From: an uncultured Desulfobulbaceae bacterium
Lineage (GTDB): Bacteria > Desulfobacterota > Desulfobulbia > Desulfobulbales > Desulfobulbaceae
Length of the DNA: 64,000 nucleotides
NCBI GenBank assembly: GCA_947259225.1
Contig: CAMYLK010000003.1
Coordinates: 124,001 to 188,000 of the forward strand
Direction: 5' to 3'
The notes below the pieces were generated by a model that saw only the letters and a list, made by a program, of their open reading frames with translations, was not told where the DNA came from and did not search any database. Of the stretch, positions 1 through 9,953 are shown piece by piece; position 1 is the first letter of the stretch, and each line of letters starts with the position of its first letter. Position numbers and translations under genes: made by a program.

Positions 1-339
1 GAGAACAGACGTGGACAGCAGATCGTCAGCCATGCCGAGCGCAAGCCGGGCAATGGTATGAGCTGTTGCAGGTGCAACCAGCACTATATCAGCTTCCTGG
101 GCAAGGGTGATATGAGCCATTGCCTGTTCAGGGTCATCGGCAAACATATCTGTGTAGACAGTATTTCCGGATAAAGCACTGAATGTAAGTTCGGAAACAA
201 AACGAGTGGCAGCCCAGGTCATGATAACACTCACCCCCGCCTCTTCCTTGACAAGAGAATGCACCCAGCCCGCAGCCTTGAAAGCGGCAATGCTGCCCGT
301 CACGCCAAAAAGTATCTTTTTCCCTCGCAGGCTATCCAT
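1..339 (-). CDS. coaBC: CoaBC, phosphopantothenoylcysteine decarboxylase domain, partial
   Basis: This is the N-terminal 113 codons of the bifunctional coenzyme A enzyme that ligates cysteine to 4'-phosphopantothenate and then decarboxylates the product. The window edge cuts the gene. The flavoprotein fold is recognisable from GVTGSIAAFKA near residue 12, the AHITLA segment that carries the family's catalytic His, and APATAHTIARLALGMADDL near residue 90. The family usually has Asn where this protein has the His of APATAHT. The ATG at 337-339 is the only good start seen; the ligase domain should lie beyond position 1. Confidence 0.9.
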   Translation of the reverse strand, partial: MDSLRGKKILFGVTGSIAAFKAAGWVHSLVKEEAGVSVIMTWAATRFVSELTFSALSGNTVYTDMFADDPEQAMAHITLAQEADIVLVAPATAHTIARLALGMADDLLSTSVL

Positions 340-443
340 GCTCGTTCCGTGACACTCTCCCAGACCATGCAGACAAACTTGTCCAAGAAATTATCCCATA
401 GGACGGGAGCAGATGCATGTGTGCCAAAACAGACAGATTATTG

Positions 444-929
444 CTATTCGCTGACAGCTTCGCCAAATGGGTTAAGACTTGAGGCAGCAGTCCGGTCCAC
501 TGTTACGTAGAGTGTCAGTCTGGTTTTCCCCATTTTACTCTCTGAAATGACCATCATGCAGGTTTTATTGGGTTTTACAAAGGCAAGAAGAATATCGCTT
601 GCTGTGGACTCACCAACAAGTTTCCATTTGTTGTTGTGCATGGAACCGATAATATAGTCTTTAAGAGAGAGAGCTTCCACCCTGCCTGTATATTGCCATA
701 TTCCACCGTTGAAAGATTCCGTTTTAATGGTCATGGACTTGTCCCTGTCCCAGTCAAGCTCGGTTGGCAATTCAATATCCTGAAGGTCCCCGGCAAACAT
801 TGATACCGAAGGCAATTCTGCCGCACCCGAAGGGGACACTGCGGATTTACCGGTACAGCCGGTTAACGGTACCATGGCTGTTAACAATAAAAGGATGGTC
901 ATGCAGAGTTTTTTCAAAGTTGCTTTCAT
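444..929 (-). CDS. putative lipoprotein, unknown function
   Basis: This is a 161-residue secreted protein that I do not recognise. It starts with a lipoprotein signal: basic MKATLKK, a Leu-rich core, then the lipobox LTGC with the lipidated Cys at residue 25. After a Ser/Gly linker comes one small domain of about 120 residues with alternating beta-strand and helix character and a Met-containing core (KTCMMVISES). It overlaps the upstream nitroreductase gene by 4 bp (926-929), so the two are probably co-transcribed and translationally coupled. It should sit on a membrane leaflet facing the periplasm; no catalytic motif is visible. Confidence 0.75.
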   Translation of the reverse strand: MKATLKKLCMTILLLLTAMVPLTGCTGKSAVSPSGAAELPSVSMFAGDLQDIELPTELDWDRDKSMTIKTESFNGGIWQYTGRVEALSLKDYIIGSMHNNKWKLVGESTASDILLAFVKPNKTCMMVISESKMGKTRLTLYVTVDRTAASSLNPFGEAVSE

Positions 930-1450
930 TCCTGGTCTCCTCTGATTTCTTGAAGAATAAAGTCAGCGAAAGGTTTCCGCTGAGATTTCTGGTTTCTGTG
1001 CAGGGGGTAACCAATGGCCAGAACCGCCATCAGTTCATAATTGTCATTCAGGTCAAAAATTGCGTTAACAGACTTCTTGTTTTGCAGAATCTGACCTAAC
1101 CAGACTGCTCCCAACCCCAGTTCCTCTGTTGCGAGAAGCATGTTCTGAATGCAGGCACCTGCCGACTGATAATCTTTAACCTCATTATACATGGCCGACT
1201 TGTCCAGCAGAACAACTATCAGGGACGGAGCAGCTAATATGATATGTGAGTATGTTGTCTGTCCGGCCAGTTTATCTCTGGTTTCAGCATCCAGAACAAG
1301 GACAAAACGCCAGGGCTGGTTATTTAAACCAGACGGTGCCCAGATACCGGCGTCGACTATTTTATACAACAGGTCCCTGGAAACCTTCTTTTCCTTGAAT
1401 TCCCTAATACTGCGCCTTTTTCTGATTGCATCCTGTATTGGCTGATTCAT
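926..1450 (-). CDS. nitroreductase family protein
   Basis: This 174-residue protein belongs to the FMN-dependent nitroreductase fold. Visible marks are RKRRSIREF at residues 10-18 (phosphate and flavin contacts), APSGLNNQPWRFV near residue 38, and the C-terminal GLGAVWLGQ and LAIGYP segments. Family members reduce nitro compounds, quinones or other small electrophiles with NAD(P)H; the substrate cannot be told here. The length is typical of the short, single-domain class. The stop overlaps the start of the downstream lipoprotein gene by 4 bp. No strong Shine-Dalgarno sequence precedes the ATG. Confidence 0.88.
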   Translation of the reverse strand: MNQPIQDAIRKRRSIREFKEKKVSRDLLYKIVDAGIWAPSGLNNQPWRFVLVLDAETRDKLAGQTTYSHIILAAPSLIVVLLDKSAMYNEVKDYQSAGACIQNMLLATEELGLGAVWLGQILQNKKSVNAIFDLNDNYELMAVLAIGYPLHRNQKSQRKPFADFILQEIRGDQE

Positions 1451-1599
1451 TTCATATTGTGCATAATGTATAACATTAACCTGTTGTAAAAAAATAAGCT
1501 TTTTTTGTCAACCGCCATTCATCTCTATGCCAAACAATCTGCATTTTGTGAGTTGCGGGTGCCTCTTGATTCTGGTATGAGAGTTGCCGAGGTTCCATT

Positions 1600-2433
1600 A
1601 TGAACGATTTAAGAAAAAATCCACCACAGATTCCCCAGGGAGTCAGCCTTGTCGACACCCATTGTCACCTTGATATGCGAGGCTATGAAGACCTGGATGC
1701 AACAGTTGCTTCCGCTGCCCGTTTTGGCGTTACACGAATTATCACTGTAGGAATTGACATTCCCAGTTCATTCAGGGCTGTTGAAATTGCCCGCCGTTTC
1801 AGCGGTGTTTTCGCCACAATGGGAATTCACCCTCATAATGTCGCCAACATCAATACTGAAACATATGATAAACTTGTGACTCTGACGGAAGACAAAGCAA
1901 ATAAAATAGTCGGGTATGGAGAAATAGGTCTTGATTACGCAAAAAAATATGCCCCAAGAGATGTCCAGTTAAAAGAATTCCGCAGCCAACTTGATCTTGC
2001 TGATGAGCTCCACCTGCCTGTTATTATTCATGACCGAGATGCCCACGAGGATACGATAGAGATCCTGAACAAAAAAAAACCGTTTCATTCCGGCGGTGTA
2101 ATGCACTGCTTTTCCGGAAACAGTGAACTTGCTCTCAAGGTCATTGACCTGGGGTTTTACATTTCAATTCCAGGTATCGTTACCTTTACTAAAAGTGAAA
2201 CACTCCAAGATGTTGCAAGAAATATTCCCCTTAACCGGATCATACTTGAAACTGACGGTCCCTTCCTGGCCCCAGTTCCTTATCGTGGAAAAACCAACAA
2301 ACCTGAATATTTGATCTTTACGGCACAAAAACTAGCTGATTTAAAAAATATTTCTCTTGGGGAAGTAGCTCAACAAACCACGGCAAACGCGGAAAGCCTT
2401 TTTGTTTTAAAATCGGGGAAGGACTTACATTGA
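1600..2433 (+). CDS. tatD: TatD family metal-dependent hydrolase
   Basis: This 277-residue TIM-barrel hydrolase carries the full TatD set: DTHCHLD at residues 19-25 (the HxH metal pair is H21/H23), GEIGLDY near residue 107, a metal His in IIHDRDAH, MHCFSG, and ETDGPFLAP with its catalytic Asp near 218. TatD proteins are magnesium-dependent DNases, often 3'-5' exonucleases linked to repair, and some act on D-aminoacyl-tRNA. The ATG at 1600 follows a GAGG ribosome site. The stop overlaps the start of the YggS-like gene by 4 bp, so the pair is likely an operon. Confidence 0.93.
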   Translation: MNDLRKNPPQIPQGVSLVDTHCHLDMRGYEDLDATVASAARFGVTRIITVGIDIPSSFRAVEIARRFSGVFATMGIHPHNVANINTETYDKLVTLTEDKANKIVGYGEIGLDYAKKYAPRDVQLKEFRSQLDLADELHLPVIIHDRDAHEDTIEILNKKKPFHSGGVMHCFSGNSELALKVIDLGFYISIPGIVTFTKSETLQDVARNIPLNRIILETDGPFLAPVPYRGKTNKPEYLIFTAQKLADLKNISLGEVAQQTTANAESLFVLKSGKDLH

Positions 2434-3116
2434 TTTGTGAAAATCTTGAAAAGATTCGGAAAAAAATAGCCCATGCGGCAAGAAAAAGCGGCAGGGCCCC
2501 CGAAGAAATAAAGCTGCTTGCAGTATCAAAGCGTATGGACACATCCAAAATAGAGGAAGCGTATAAATGTGGCCAACTGCTTTTCGGAGAAAATTTTATT
2601 CAGGAAGCGCGTGAAAAAATAAGCCGCCTTGACAACTCTATATCCTGGCATTTCACCGGTCATTTACAGAGTAACAAGGCAAAAACCGCGGTTCAGCTTT
2701 TTCAAATGATAGAAACCGTAGACAGATTAAAAATTGCCCAGGCACTCAATAGACATGCGGCTGGTTATGATAAATCCCTCGACATCCTGGTCCAGATTAA
2801 CATTGGCAGAGAAGAACAGAAATCAGGGGTGGATCCTCAAAATGTTGAGCAGTTTATGAGCAAACTGGGTACGTTACATAACTTGAATATACGCGGCCTC
2901 ATGATTATGCCGCCCTTCTCACCTGACCCGGAAAAAACAAGACCTTATTTCAGGGCTCTAAAAAATTTGGCTGATCAGTGCCAGGTGCAGGGATATTTTG
3001 CTGAAGACTCTCCCATTGTACTTTCCATGGGGATGACAAATGATTATACCATTGCCATCGAAGAAGGGGCAACCCTGGTAAGGATTGGTACAGCAATTTT
3101 CGGTAAGAGAACATAA
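2430..3116 (+). CDS. YggS family pyridoxal phosphate enzyme
   Basis: This is a 228-residue PLP-binding protein of the YggS/PROSC family, which buffers free PLP and affects amino-acid homeostasis and has no firmly known catalytic reaction. Seen in the sequence are LLAVSKRMD (the Schiff-base Lys near residue 34), FGENFIQEA, WHFTGHLQSNKA, and GLMIMPPF, then SMGMTNDYTIAIEEG and VRIGTAIFG at the C-terminus, all in family order. Translation probably starts at TTG 2430, overlapping the tatD stop by 4 bp, which suggests coupling. The length is normal. The ugd start follows 13 bp after the stop. Confidence 0.92.
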   Translation: MICENLEKIRKKIAHAARKSGRAPEEIKLLAVSKRMDTSKIEEAYKCGQLLFGENFIQEAREKISRLDNSISWHFTGHLQSNKAKTAVQLFQMIETVDRLKIAQALNRHAAGYDKSLDILVQINIGREEQKSGVDPQNVEQFMSKLGTLHNLNIRGLMIMPPFSPDPEKTRPYFRALKNLADQCQVQGYFAEDSPIVLSMGMTNDYTIAIEEGATLVRIGTAIFGKRT

Positions 3117-3129
3117 TGGAGAATTCGTA

Positions 3130-4440
3130 ATGAAAATAACCATGATCGGTACAGGGTATGTAGGCCTGGTAACCGGAACCTGTTTAGCTGAATTCGGGCA
3201 TCATGTTGTTTGTGTTGATAAAATTGAGGAGAAAATTAACAGATTAAAGGAAGGCGCGATTCCTATCTATGAGCCAGGGCTGGAAGCCCTGGTAAACAAA
3301 AACATCAGCGAAGGGAGGCTCAGCTTCACCACCGATATCGCAGAAACTGTTCCCGAGGCTGAAGCAGTATTTATTGCAGTCGGAACACCGACAAGCAGAA
3401 GAGGTGACGGTTATGCTGATCTGACATATATTTATGAAGCCTCCAGGGAAATAGCCGGTTTTCTGAAAGGATACACCGTGATTATCGACAAAAGTACGGT
3501 CCCGGTTGGAACAGCCAGGCAGGTAGAACGAATTATCCGTCAGGAAAACCCGGACGCTGATTTTGACGTTGCATCAAATCCTGAATTTCTTAGGGAAGGT
3601 GCTGCCCTCCAGGATTTTATGCGGCCAGACAGGATTGTTATTGGCGTGGATAATGAAAGGGCCGAGGAAGTGCTTCACGATATTTATAAACCTCTCTACC
3701 TCCTTGACACTCCGATTGTCAGTACAACTATTGAAACCGCTGAATTAACGAAATATGCTGCGAATGCTTTCCTGGCAGTAAAAATCAGCTTCATCAATGA
3801 AATTGCAAATGTCTGCGAGTCTGTGGGCGCAGATGTTTCCGCCCTGGCAAAAGCAATTGGTATGGATGGCAGGATAGGGAGTAAATTTCTCCATCCGGGA
3901 CCAGGCTATGGGGGATCCTGTTTTCCCAAGGATACTCTTGCCCTGTTGCGTATTGTTCAGGAACACGGTGTATCTTTGCGCATTGTTGAGGCAGCTGTCG
4001 AAGTCAACGCTGCTCAGAAGGCAAGAATGATCAAAAAAATCAGAGACATGCTGGGAGGCTCGGAAGCTGGGAAAACTCTTGGTGTTCTCGGCCTTGCCTT
4101 CAAACCGGAAACTGACGATATGCGCGAAGCACCTGCACTGACTATCCTCCCCGCACTCCTTGAAAAAGGGGCACGTATTAAAGCCCATGATCCCAAAGGC
4201 ATGGAGGAGGCTAAAAAGTATCTGCCAAACGAAATCGAATTCGCTTTCAATGCCTATGATGCATGCGAAAATGCTGACGCGGTGATCCTGATGACAGAGT
4301 GGAATCAGTACCGGGCCCTTGATCTTGAAAAAATCCGGGCAAGCTTGAAAAGACCTGTTTTTATTGACCTGCGGAACGTTTACGATCCGGAAAAAATGAA
4401 ATCACTGGGATTTCAGTATACCGGTGTGGGAAGAAAATAA
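3130..4440 (+). CDS. ugd: UDP-glucose 6-dehydrogenase
   Basis: This 436-residue cytosolic enzyme oxidises UDP-glucose to UDP-glucuronate with two NAD+. The Rossmann motif GTGYVGLVTG lies at the N-terminus, VGTPTSRRGDG follows, and the thiohemiacetal Cys sits in GGSCFPKD near residue 260. FKPETDDMREAP and the UDP-binding C-terminal domain complete the family order. The start was set at ATG 3130 because a GGAG site lies 7-8 bases upstream and the fold begins at once with MKITMIG; an in-frame start 45 bases upstream would add an unrelated 15-residue tail. It supplies sugar precursors for surface glycans such as those suggested near 54-61 kb. Confidence 0.95.
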   Translation: MKITMIGTGYVGLVTGTCLAEFGHHVVCVDKIEEKINRLKEGAIPIYEPGLEALVNKNISEGRLSFTTDIAETVPEAEAVFIAVGTPTSRRGDGYADLTYIYEASREIAGFLKGYTVIIDKSTVPVGTARQVERIIRQENPDADFDVASNPEFLREGAALQDFMRPDRIVIGVDNERAEEVLHDIYKPLYLLDTPIVSTTIETAELTKYAANAFLAVKISFINEIANVCESVGADVSALAKAIGMDGRIGSKFLHPGPGYGGSCFPKDTLALLRIVQEHGVSLRIVEAAVEVNAAQKARMIKKIRDMLGGSEAGKTLGVLGLAFKPETDDMREAPALTILPALLEKGARIKAHDPKGMEEAKKYLPNEIEFAFNAYDACENADAVILMTEWNQYRALDLEKIRASLKRPVFIDLRNVYDPEKMKSLGFQYTGVGRK

Positions 4441-4497
4441 ATGGTTTTTAATTATAGGGGTTAATTATCTTGTGTAATATATAACACCTCTACCAGC

Positions 4498-4743
4498 TTA
4501 TTTCCTTCGTGATGCCCTCTTTGATGCCTTCAGGGGGTTAACCCGTACCTTGACGAGCTTTAATTCCGGCTTGGCATGAGTAGCGAAATTACACATATCA
4601 TGCCGCCATTTCGCCTCAGGACTTATGTACGTTTTGCAGAATCTGGTACCTTCAACCTCTATAATACGCTCACAGCCCTCACATTTCTCTATAATCGGCT
4701 GAAATGTACCGTCAGTATATTTAGCTGTTTCAATGGCTTGCAT
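4498..4743 (-). CDS. PxxKW family cysteine-rich protein
   Basis: This is an 81-residue small protein with Cys in KCEGCERII, FCKTY and HDMCNF, and the signature SPEAKW that gives the PxxKW family its name. The family is confined mostly to Desulfobulbales and related Desulfobacterota and has no known function; the spaced cysteines suggest a zinc or Fe-S site, which is an inference. The start at 4743 is chosen because a perfect AGGAGG lies 8 bases upstream; a longer frame would add nine residues that overlap this ribosome site. The C-terminus is strongly basic (KASKRASRRK). Confidence 0.85.
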   Translation of the reverse strand: MQAIETAKYTDGTFQPIIEKCEGCERIIEVEGTRFCKTYISPEAKWRHDMCNFATHAKPELKLVKVRVNPLKASKRASRRK

Positions 4744-4933
4744 AATGCCAACCTCCTGAAAAAATATCACTTTTAACTTGAATCAGGGAAAAAACTTCCC
4801 TACAATAAAATACATTGCGCTTTAATCATCACTCGGAAGGTGGATTTTATATATGTATTTTAACAAACTGTCAACAAAATATCTGCAACACATTGCAGCC
4901 TTGAATACTGGAATCCTATCAGGAGACTAAACA

Positions 4934-6142
4934 ATGCCGGTATATGTATGGAAAGGGATAAATTCCTACGGTGAAAAACGTAAAGGAAAACTGGACGCAC
5001 CGGATGAAACCGCTGGCAGGGGAATGCTCAAAAGGATGCGCATTGATGTCAACTCATTTAAGGAAGCGCCAAAAGACCTGTTTGAGAACATCGCAATATT
5101 CCAGCCCAACGTTACGGGCAAAGATATGGTTATTTTCACCAGGCAGTTGTCAACCATGATCGATGCCGGCCTCCCGCTTGTGCAATGTCTTGAGATTCTT
5201 GCAAAGCAGCAGGCAAATCCAACATTTAAAAAATGTCTTGTCCAGGTACAGGCTGATGTTGAGACCGGTAACACCCTGGCTGATGCCATGCGAAAGCATC
5301 CCAAAGTATTTGACAGTTTGTATGCCAACATGATTGAGGCGGGTGAGGTTGGCGGTATTCTTGACACCATACTCGGCCGACTGGCTGCTTTTAAGGAAAA
5401 GGCCATGGCCCTGCAGAAAAAAATCAAGGGCGCCATGACCTATCCTGCCATCTGTCTGGGAATCTCCCTGGTTATTCTGGTTGTTATCCTGGTCTTCGTT
5501 GTCCCGGTTTTCAGTGAAATGTTCGATAGCTTTGGTTCTTCACTTCCAGCCCCCACGCAAATAGTTGTCAACATGAGCGATGGATTAAAGTCGTATTTCG
5601 TCTATCTGGTTATATTGGCCATAATTATAGTATTCATAATAAAAAAGATCTATGGTACCGAAAAAGGCCGGTACAAAATGGATTCCATGTTCCTCAAATC
5701 TCCTATTGTAGGCGATTTGATCCGGAAGGTTTCCGTTGCTAAATTTACCCGGACGCTGGGCACCCTGTTGCAGAGCGGTGTTCCGATTCTTGATTCCCTC
5801 CAGGTCGTAGCGAAAACTGCAGGAAATGCGGTTATTGAACGTGCAGTTTTCCGGGTCTCAGACGCAGTCGCTGAAGGTCGCGCCATAGTCGAGCCCCTCG
5901 AGGAAACGGGGGTTTTTCCTAACATGGTTATCCAGATGATCAATGTTGGCGAACAAGTAGGCGCCTTAGACAACATGCTTGAAAAAATAGCTGACTTCTA
6001 TGATGAAGAAGTCGATCAGGCTGTAGAAAACCTGACCGCTATGATCGAACCGTTTATGATGGTCTTTCTCGGCGGTATGATTGGTGGGCTGGTTGTCGCC
6101 ATGTATCTGCCGATATTTAAAATTGCAACAGTTGTGCATTAA
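4934..6142 (+). CDS. pilC: type II secretion / type IV pilus inner-membrane platform protein
   Basis: This 402-residue GspF/PilC-family protein forms the inner-membrane platform on which the pilus or secretion ATPase acts. It has two T2SSF domains (about residues 65-190 and 265-390), FTRQLSTMIDAGLPLVQCL in the first and FTRTLGTLLQSGVPILDSL in the second, and hydrophobic segments near 170-195, 215-235 and 370-395. The length matches PilC. No pilB, pilT, pilin or pilQ gene is adjacent; its neighbours are the PxxKW gene (divergent) and enolase 26 bp downstream, so it is an orphan of a pilus system encoded elsewhere. Confidence 0.92.
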   Translation: MPVYVWKGINSYGEKRKGKLDAPDETAGRGMLKRMRIDVNSFKEAPKDLFENIAIFQPNVTGKDMVIFTRQLSTMIDAGLPLVQCLEILAKQQANPTFKKCLVQVQADVETGNTLADAMRKHPKVFDSLYANMIEAGEVGGILDTILGRLAAFKEKAMALQKKIKGAMTYPAICLGISLVILVVILVFVVPVFSEMFDSFGSSLPAPTQIVVNMSDGLKSYFVYLVILAIIIVFIIKKIYGTEKGRYKMDSMFLKSPIVGDLIRKVSVAKFTRTLGTLLQSGVPILDSLQVVAKTAGNAVIERAVFRVSDAVAEGRAIVEPLEETGVFPNMVIQMINVGEQVGALDNMLEKIADFYDEEVDQAVENLTAMIEPFMMVFLGGMIGGLVVAMYLPIFKIATVVH

Positions 6143-6150
6143 AATTTTAG

Positions 6151-7464
<1,314 letters not shown>

Positions 7465-7561
7465 ATATTTGACAAGTTGCTGGAAATCCATATCATAAGA
7501 ATAGGATAATACTCAAAAAGATACAATCCAGCCAGTATCATTAGATGGAGGTCCATACACC

Positions 7562-7849
7562 ATGACCCTGACAAAAGCCGACCTTGTTCAGCAGGTCTAC
7601 AAGTCTCACCCTTCTCTGACCAAGGCCCAGGCCACCAATTCAGTTGAAGCCTTTTTGGCAATTTCCAAAGAAGCCCTTATCAGTGGTAATGATCTGCTTC
7701 TCAGCGGTTTCGGAAAATTTAATGTCAAGGACAAAAAATCACGTCGTGGCAGAAATCCGCAGACAGGGGATGAACTTATACTGGATGCCAGGCGGGTAGT
7801 CACCTTTAAACCCTCCGGCATTCTCAGGAACAAGATAAACGGTGGGTAA
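7562..7849 (+). CDS. HU/IHF-family DNA-binding protein
   Basis: This 95-residue histone-like protein binds and bends DNA as a dimer. It opens with TLTKADLVQQVY, has the dimer core SGNDLLLSGFGKFNV, and the DNA arm KKSRRGRNPQTGDEL, where NPQTG carries the Pro that intercalates. The arm and the GFGKF core are nearer to IHF-alpha (HimA) than to HU, but the subtype is not certain. An AGGTCC-type ribosome site precedes the ATG (GGAGGTCC 6-13 bases upstream). A strong hairpin follows 24 bp after the stop. Confidence 0.92.
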   Translation: MTLTKADLVQQVYKSHPSLTKAQATNSVEAFLAISKEALISGNDLLLSGFGKFNVKDKKSRRGRNPQTGDELILDARRVVTFKPSGILRNKINGG

Positions 7850-7872
7850 TACCCATACCCGTAATCTTTAGG

Positions 7873-7894
7873 GGCGCCACCTCTAAGTGGCGCC
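7873..7894 (+). terminator. hairpin, likely terminator of the HU/IHF gene
   Basis: A perfect 8-bp stem, GGCGCCAC and GTGGCGCC, closes a 6-base loop 24 bp after the stop of the DNA-binding protein gene. The U-tract is weak (TTAATATCCTTT), so termination may be partial. Confidence 0.65.
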
Positions 7895-7952
7895 TTAATA
7901 TCCTTTATCACTTCTATCACTCTCTGCGCAATCAACCACTGACTCTCACGAC

Positions 7953-8894
7953 GTGCATTTCCAGCCTTATTTTGCTCAAATTGATATTGCATCAATAGAT
8001 ATTACAGACCATACTTACGTTCTCGGCCCTATGGAGCACCTCGTTCCAGATACCGAATTGCTTGAAAGTGTTAGAAAATATGGTGTTCTGCATCCACCTG
8101 CCATCCAGTTACTTAATAATAAATATATAGTTGTCTCTGGAAAAAAAAGGATACTGGCAGCCAAGAGCATTGCCTCAAAAGAAAAACTTCTCTGTCTGGT
8201 AGTTCCACAAGAATCTCCTGAATTATCAGTTTATACCATTCTTCTTGAAGAATCATTTGCAGGTAAACCCATGAGCCTTATTCAACAGGCTGATTTTTTC
8301 AATAGGCTCCTTCAATTCTGTCACATTGAAGATGCTCTCCCGCTGCTTTCCAGGTTCGGCCACAAGCCAGTAAAATATGTACTCGAAGACCTGCTTTCTC
8401 TTCTTTCTCTCGGCAAAAACTCCCTGCTTGCTGTGCACAGAGGAGAGATACTCCACAAAACAGCCCGTAAAATGACAAAGATGAACGAAGCAGACCAGAA
8501 CGTTATTACTCAGCTTATTCAAGCTCTCAGGTTGGGAAGCTCAAAACAACTCAAACTTGTTGAATATTCCACTGAACTTATCATGCGAACAGGTCTACCT
8601 CTGAAATCGCTGTTAGATGAATTTATTGCGGTTGATGATCCTGACAATCCGAATATTCCTCAACGGGCAGCAGCATTGCTTGGGTGGCTCCAAAAAGAAT
8701 GTTCTCCGCGAACTGCTGAGGCGGAAATAAAATTTAAGGAGTTCACTGCACAACTTCGCCTTCCGGCTCATATGCAACTTAAGCATACACCTTCATTCGA
8801 GGATGACAAACTCACCTTGATAATGGTATTCGATAATATGAAATCGCTGCAGCATTTACTGCCGGAAATCAAGCGAATAACCAGGAAGGAGTAA
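7953..8894 (+). CDS. ParB N-terminal-domain (ParB/Spo0J-like) protein
   Basis: This 313-residue protein has a ParB/sulfiredoxin-like N-terminal domain: PDTELLESVRKYGVLHPPAI followed by VVSGKKRILAA at about residues 68-78, which matches the family's I-x-GERR-x-RA box but with GKKR instead of GERR. A helical middle region (about 100-200) could be the KorB-like DNA-binding part. No parA gene or parS-like palindrome is nearby, so this is not an evident partition locus. Solitary ParB-like proteins can be CTP switches or regulators; the role here is unknown. The start is not backed by a clear Shine-Dalgarno site. Confidence 0.7.
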   Translation: MHFQPYFAQIDIASIDITDHTYVLGPMEHLVPDTELLESVRKYGVLHPPAIQLLNNKYIVVSGKKRILAAKSIASKEKLLCLVVPQESPELSVYTILLEESFAGKPMSLIQQADFFNRLLQFCHIEDALPLLSRFGHKPVKYVLEDLLSLLSLGKNSLLAVHRGEILHKTARKMTKMNEADQNVITQLIQALRLGSSKQLKLVEYSTELIMRTGLPLKSLLDEFIAVDDPDNPNIPQRAAALLGWLQKECSPRTAEAEIKFKEFTAQLRLPAHMQLKHTPSFEDDKLTLIMVFDNMKSLQHLLPEIKRITRKE

Positions 8895-9074
8895 ATTGAT
8901 AACTGGTAGATGTATCGCCTGGATAACTCTTGTTAACTATTGAAAATCTGTGCCAGCCAATATTTCACTTCCATAGCTTGAAAAAAACAAATGAAGAAGT
9001 ATAGTTGTTTTGTATAATCGGGATTACATTCGAATAACAAACACCTTTTTTACCCTCAACAAAAGGAACAGGTA

Positions 9075-9938
9075 ATGAAAAAAATTTTACTCCTGTGCAC
9101 TCTGTATTTTTTTGCAGCTCAAGTTTTTGTCTCCACATTGCACGCATCAGCCTCTTCAGGTGTTGACTCGAGCAAAATCACCTCATGGAAACTGGATGCT
9201 AAACCATTAGACGTGGTGCATACCCTTGATAACCAGAAGGTATATATCCTTGGCAACGACAGTAAGGTTCATGTTTTTTCTGCAAACGGAACAAAACTCG
9301 GGTCCATCCCGATCGATCAGGGAGTGACGGCAATTGACATTGAACCCCGTGGAACACGCCTTTACCTGGTTAACGAAAAGGACAACACCTTTACGAGCCT
9401 GGCCATCAGCTTTGTCACTCCAATTGATGTTTCCGGTTCTCCATTTCTGGGCGATGAAAATGCCCCGGTCGTCCTGGCTGTTTTTTCAGACTTTCAATGA
9501 CCTTACTGTGGCCAGATACCGCCACTGCTCGAGCAGTTGCTCGAAAAAAATCCTCAAACTCTAAAGATCGTCTTCAAAAACCTGCCGCTCACCAGCATTC
9601 ACGACATGGCTGAACCGGCTGCCCTTGCAGCATTGGCTGCCCATCAGCAGGGGAAATTCTGGCAGATGCATGACGCCATTTTTGGTCTCGGCACAAACAA
9701 CCTGAGTACGGAGAAAATAACTGCAGCAGCCCAGGCAATAGGCCTGGATATGCAAAAATTCAACACTGACCGCATCAGTCCGGCAGTCAAACAACAGTTG
9801 GAAAAAGATATGGCGATTGCCCGAGCTGCTCAGGTTACAGGGACCCCGACTCTCTTTATCAACGGCAGGCGTATCAGCGACAGGACCCCGCAGGCCCTTC
9901 AGCAAATTATTGACCAGGAACTGTCTAAATCCAAATAA
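9075..9938 (+). CDS. secreted DsbA/thioredoxin-fold selenoprotein (in-frame UGA = Sec142)
   Basis: A 287-residue reading frame runs from ATG 9075 to TAA 9938 with one in-frame TGA at 9498-9500. Residues 1-26 form a signal peptide; residues about 30-115 resemble a short beta-propeller-like stretch (KVYILGNDSKVHVF, TRLYLVNEKDN); residues about 130-287 are a DsbA-type thioredoxin domain. The TGA falls at the first position of the active site, giving FSDFQ-U-PYCGQ where relatives have FSDFQCPYC. The frame is open on both sides, and the cis-Pro motif VTGTPTLFINGR is intact downstream. I therefore read a UxxC selenoprotein acting as a periplasmic oxidoreductase or isomerase. A plain nonsense mutation of a Cys codon is the main alternative. 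No Sec machinery gene is in the window. Confidence 0.82.
9529..9544 (+). promoter_or_regulatory. candidate bacterial SECIS hairpin
   Basis: Downstream of the TGA at 9498-9500 a 6-bp perfect stem, UCGAGC (9529-9534) and GCUCGA (9539-9544), closes the tetraloop AGUU. The loop has G in its second position and begins 34 bases after the UGA, inside the spacing used for bacterial SECIS elements (about 16-37). A second stem, GUGGC/GCCAC at 9508-9512 and 9521-9525, lies nearer the UGA and could be an alternative or lower part. It should recruit SelB to the translating ribosome. Confidence 0.6.
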
Positions 9939-9953
9939 GGTTGTTGGCCTGAT

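Noticed and set aside
9537-9938. A separate thioredoxin-like gene starting at TTG 9537
   Set aside because: It is in the same frame as the upstream part and has no signal peptide or ribosome site; the in-frame UGA at the active-site position explains the split better.
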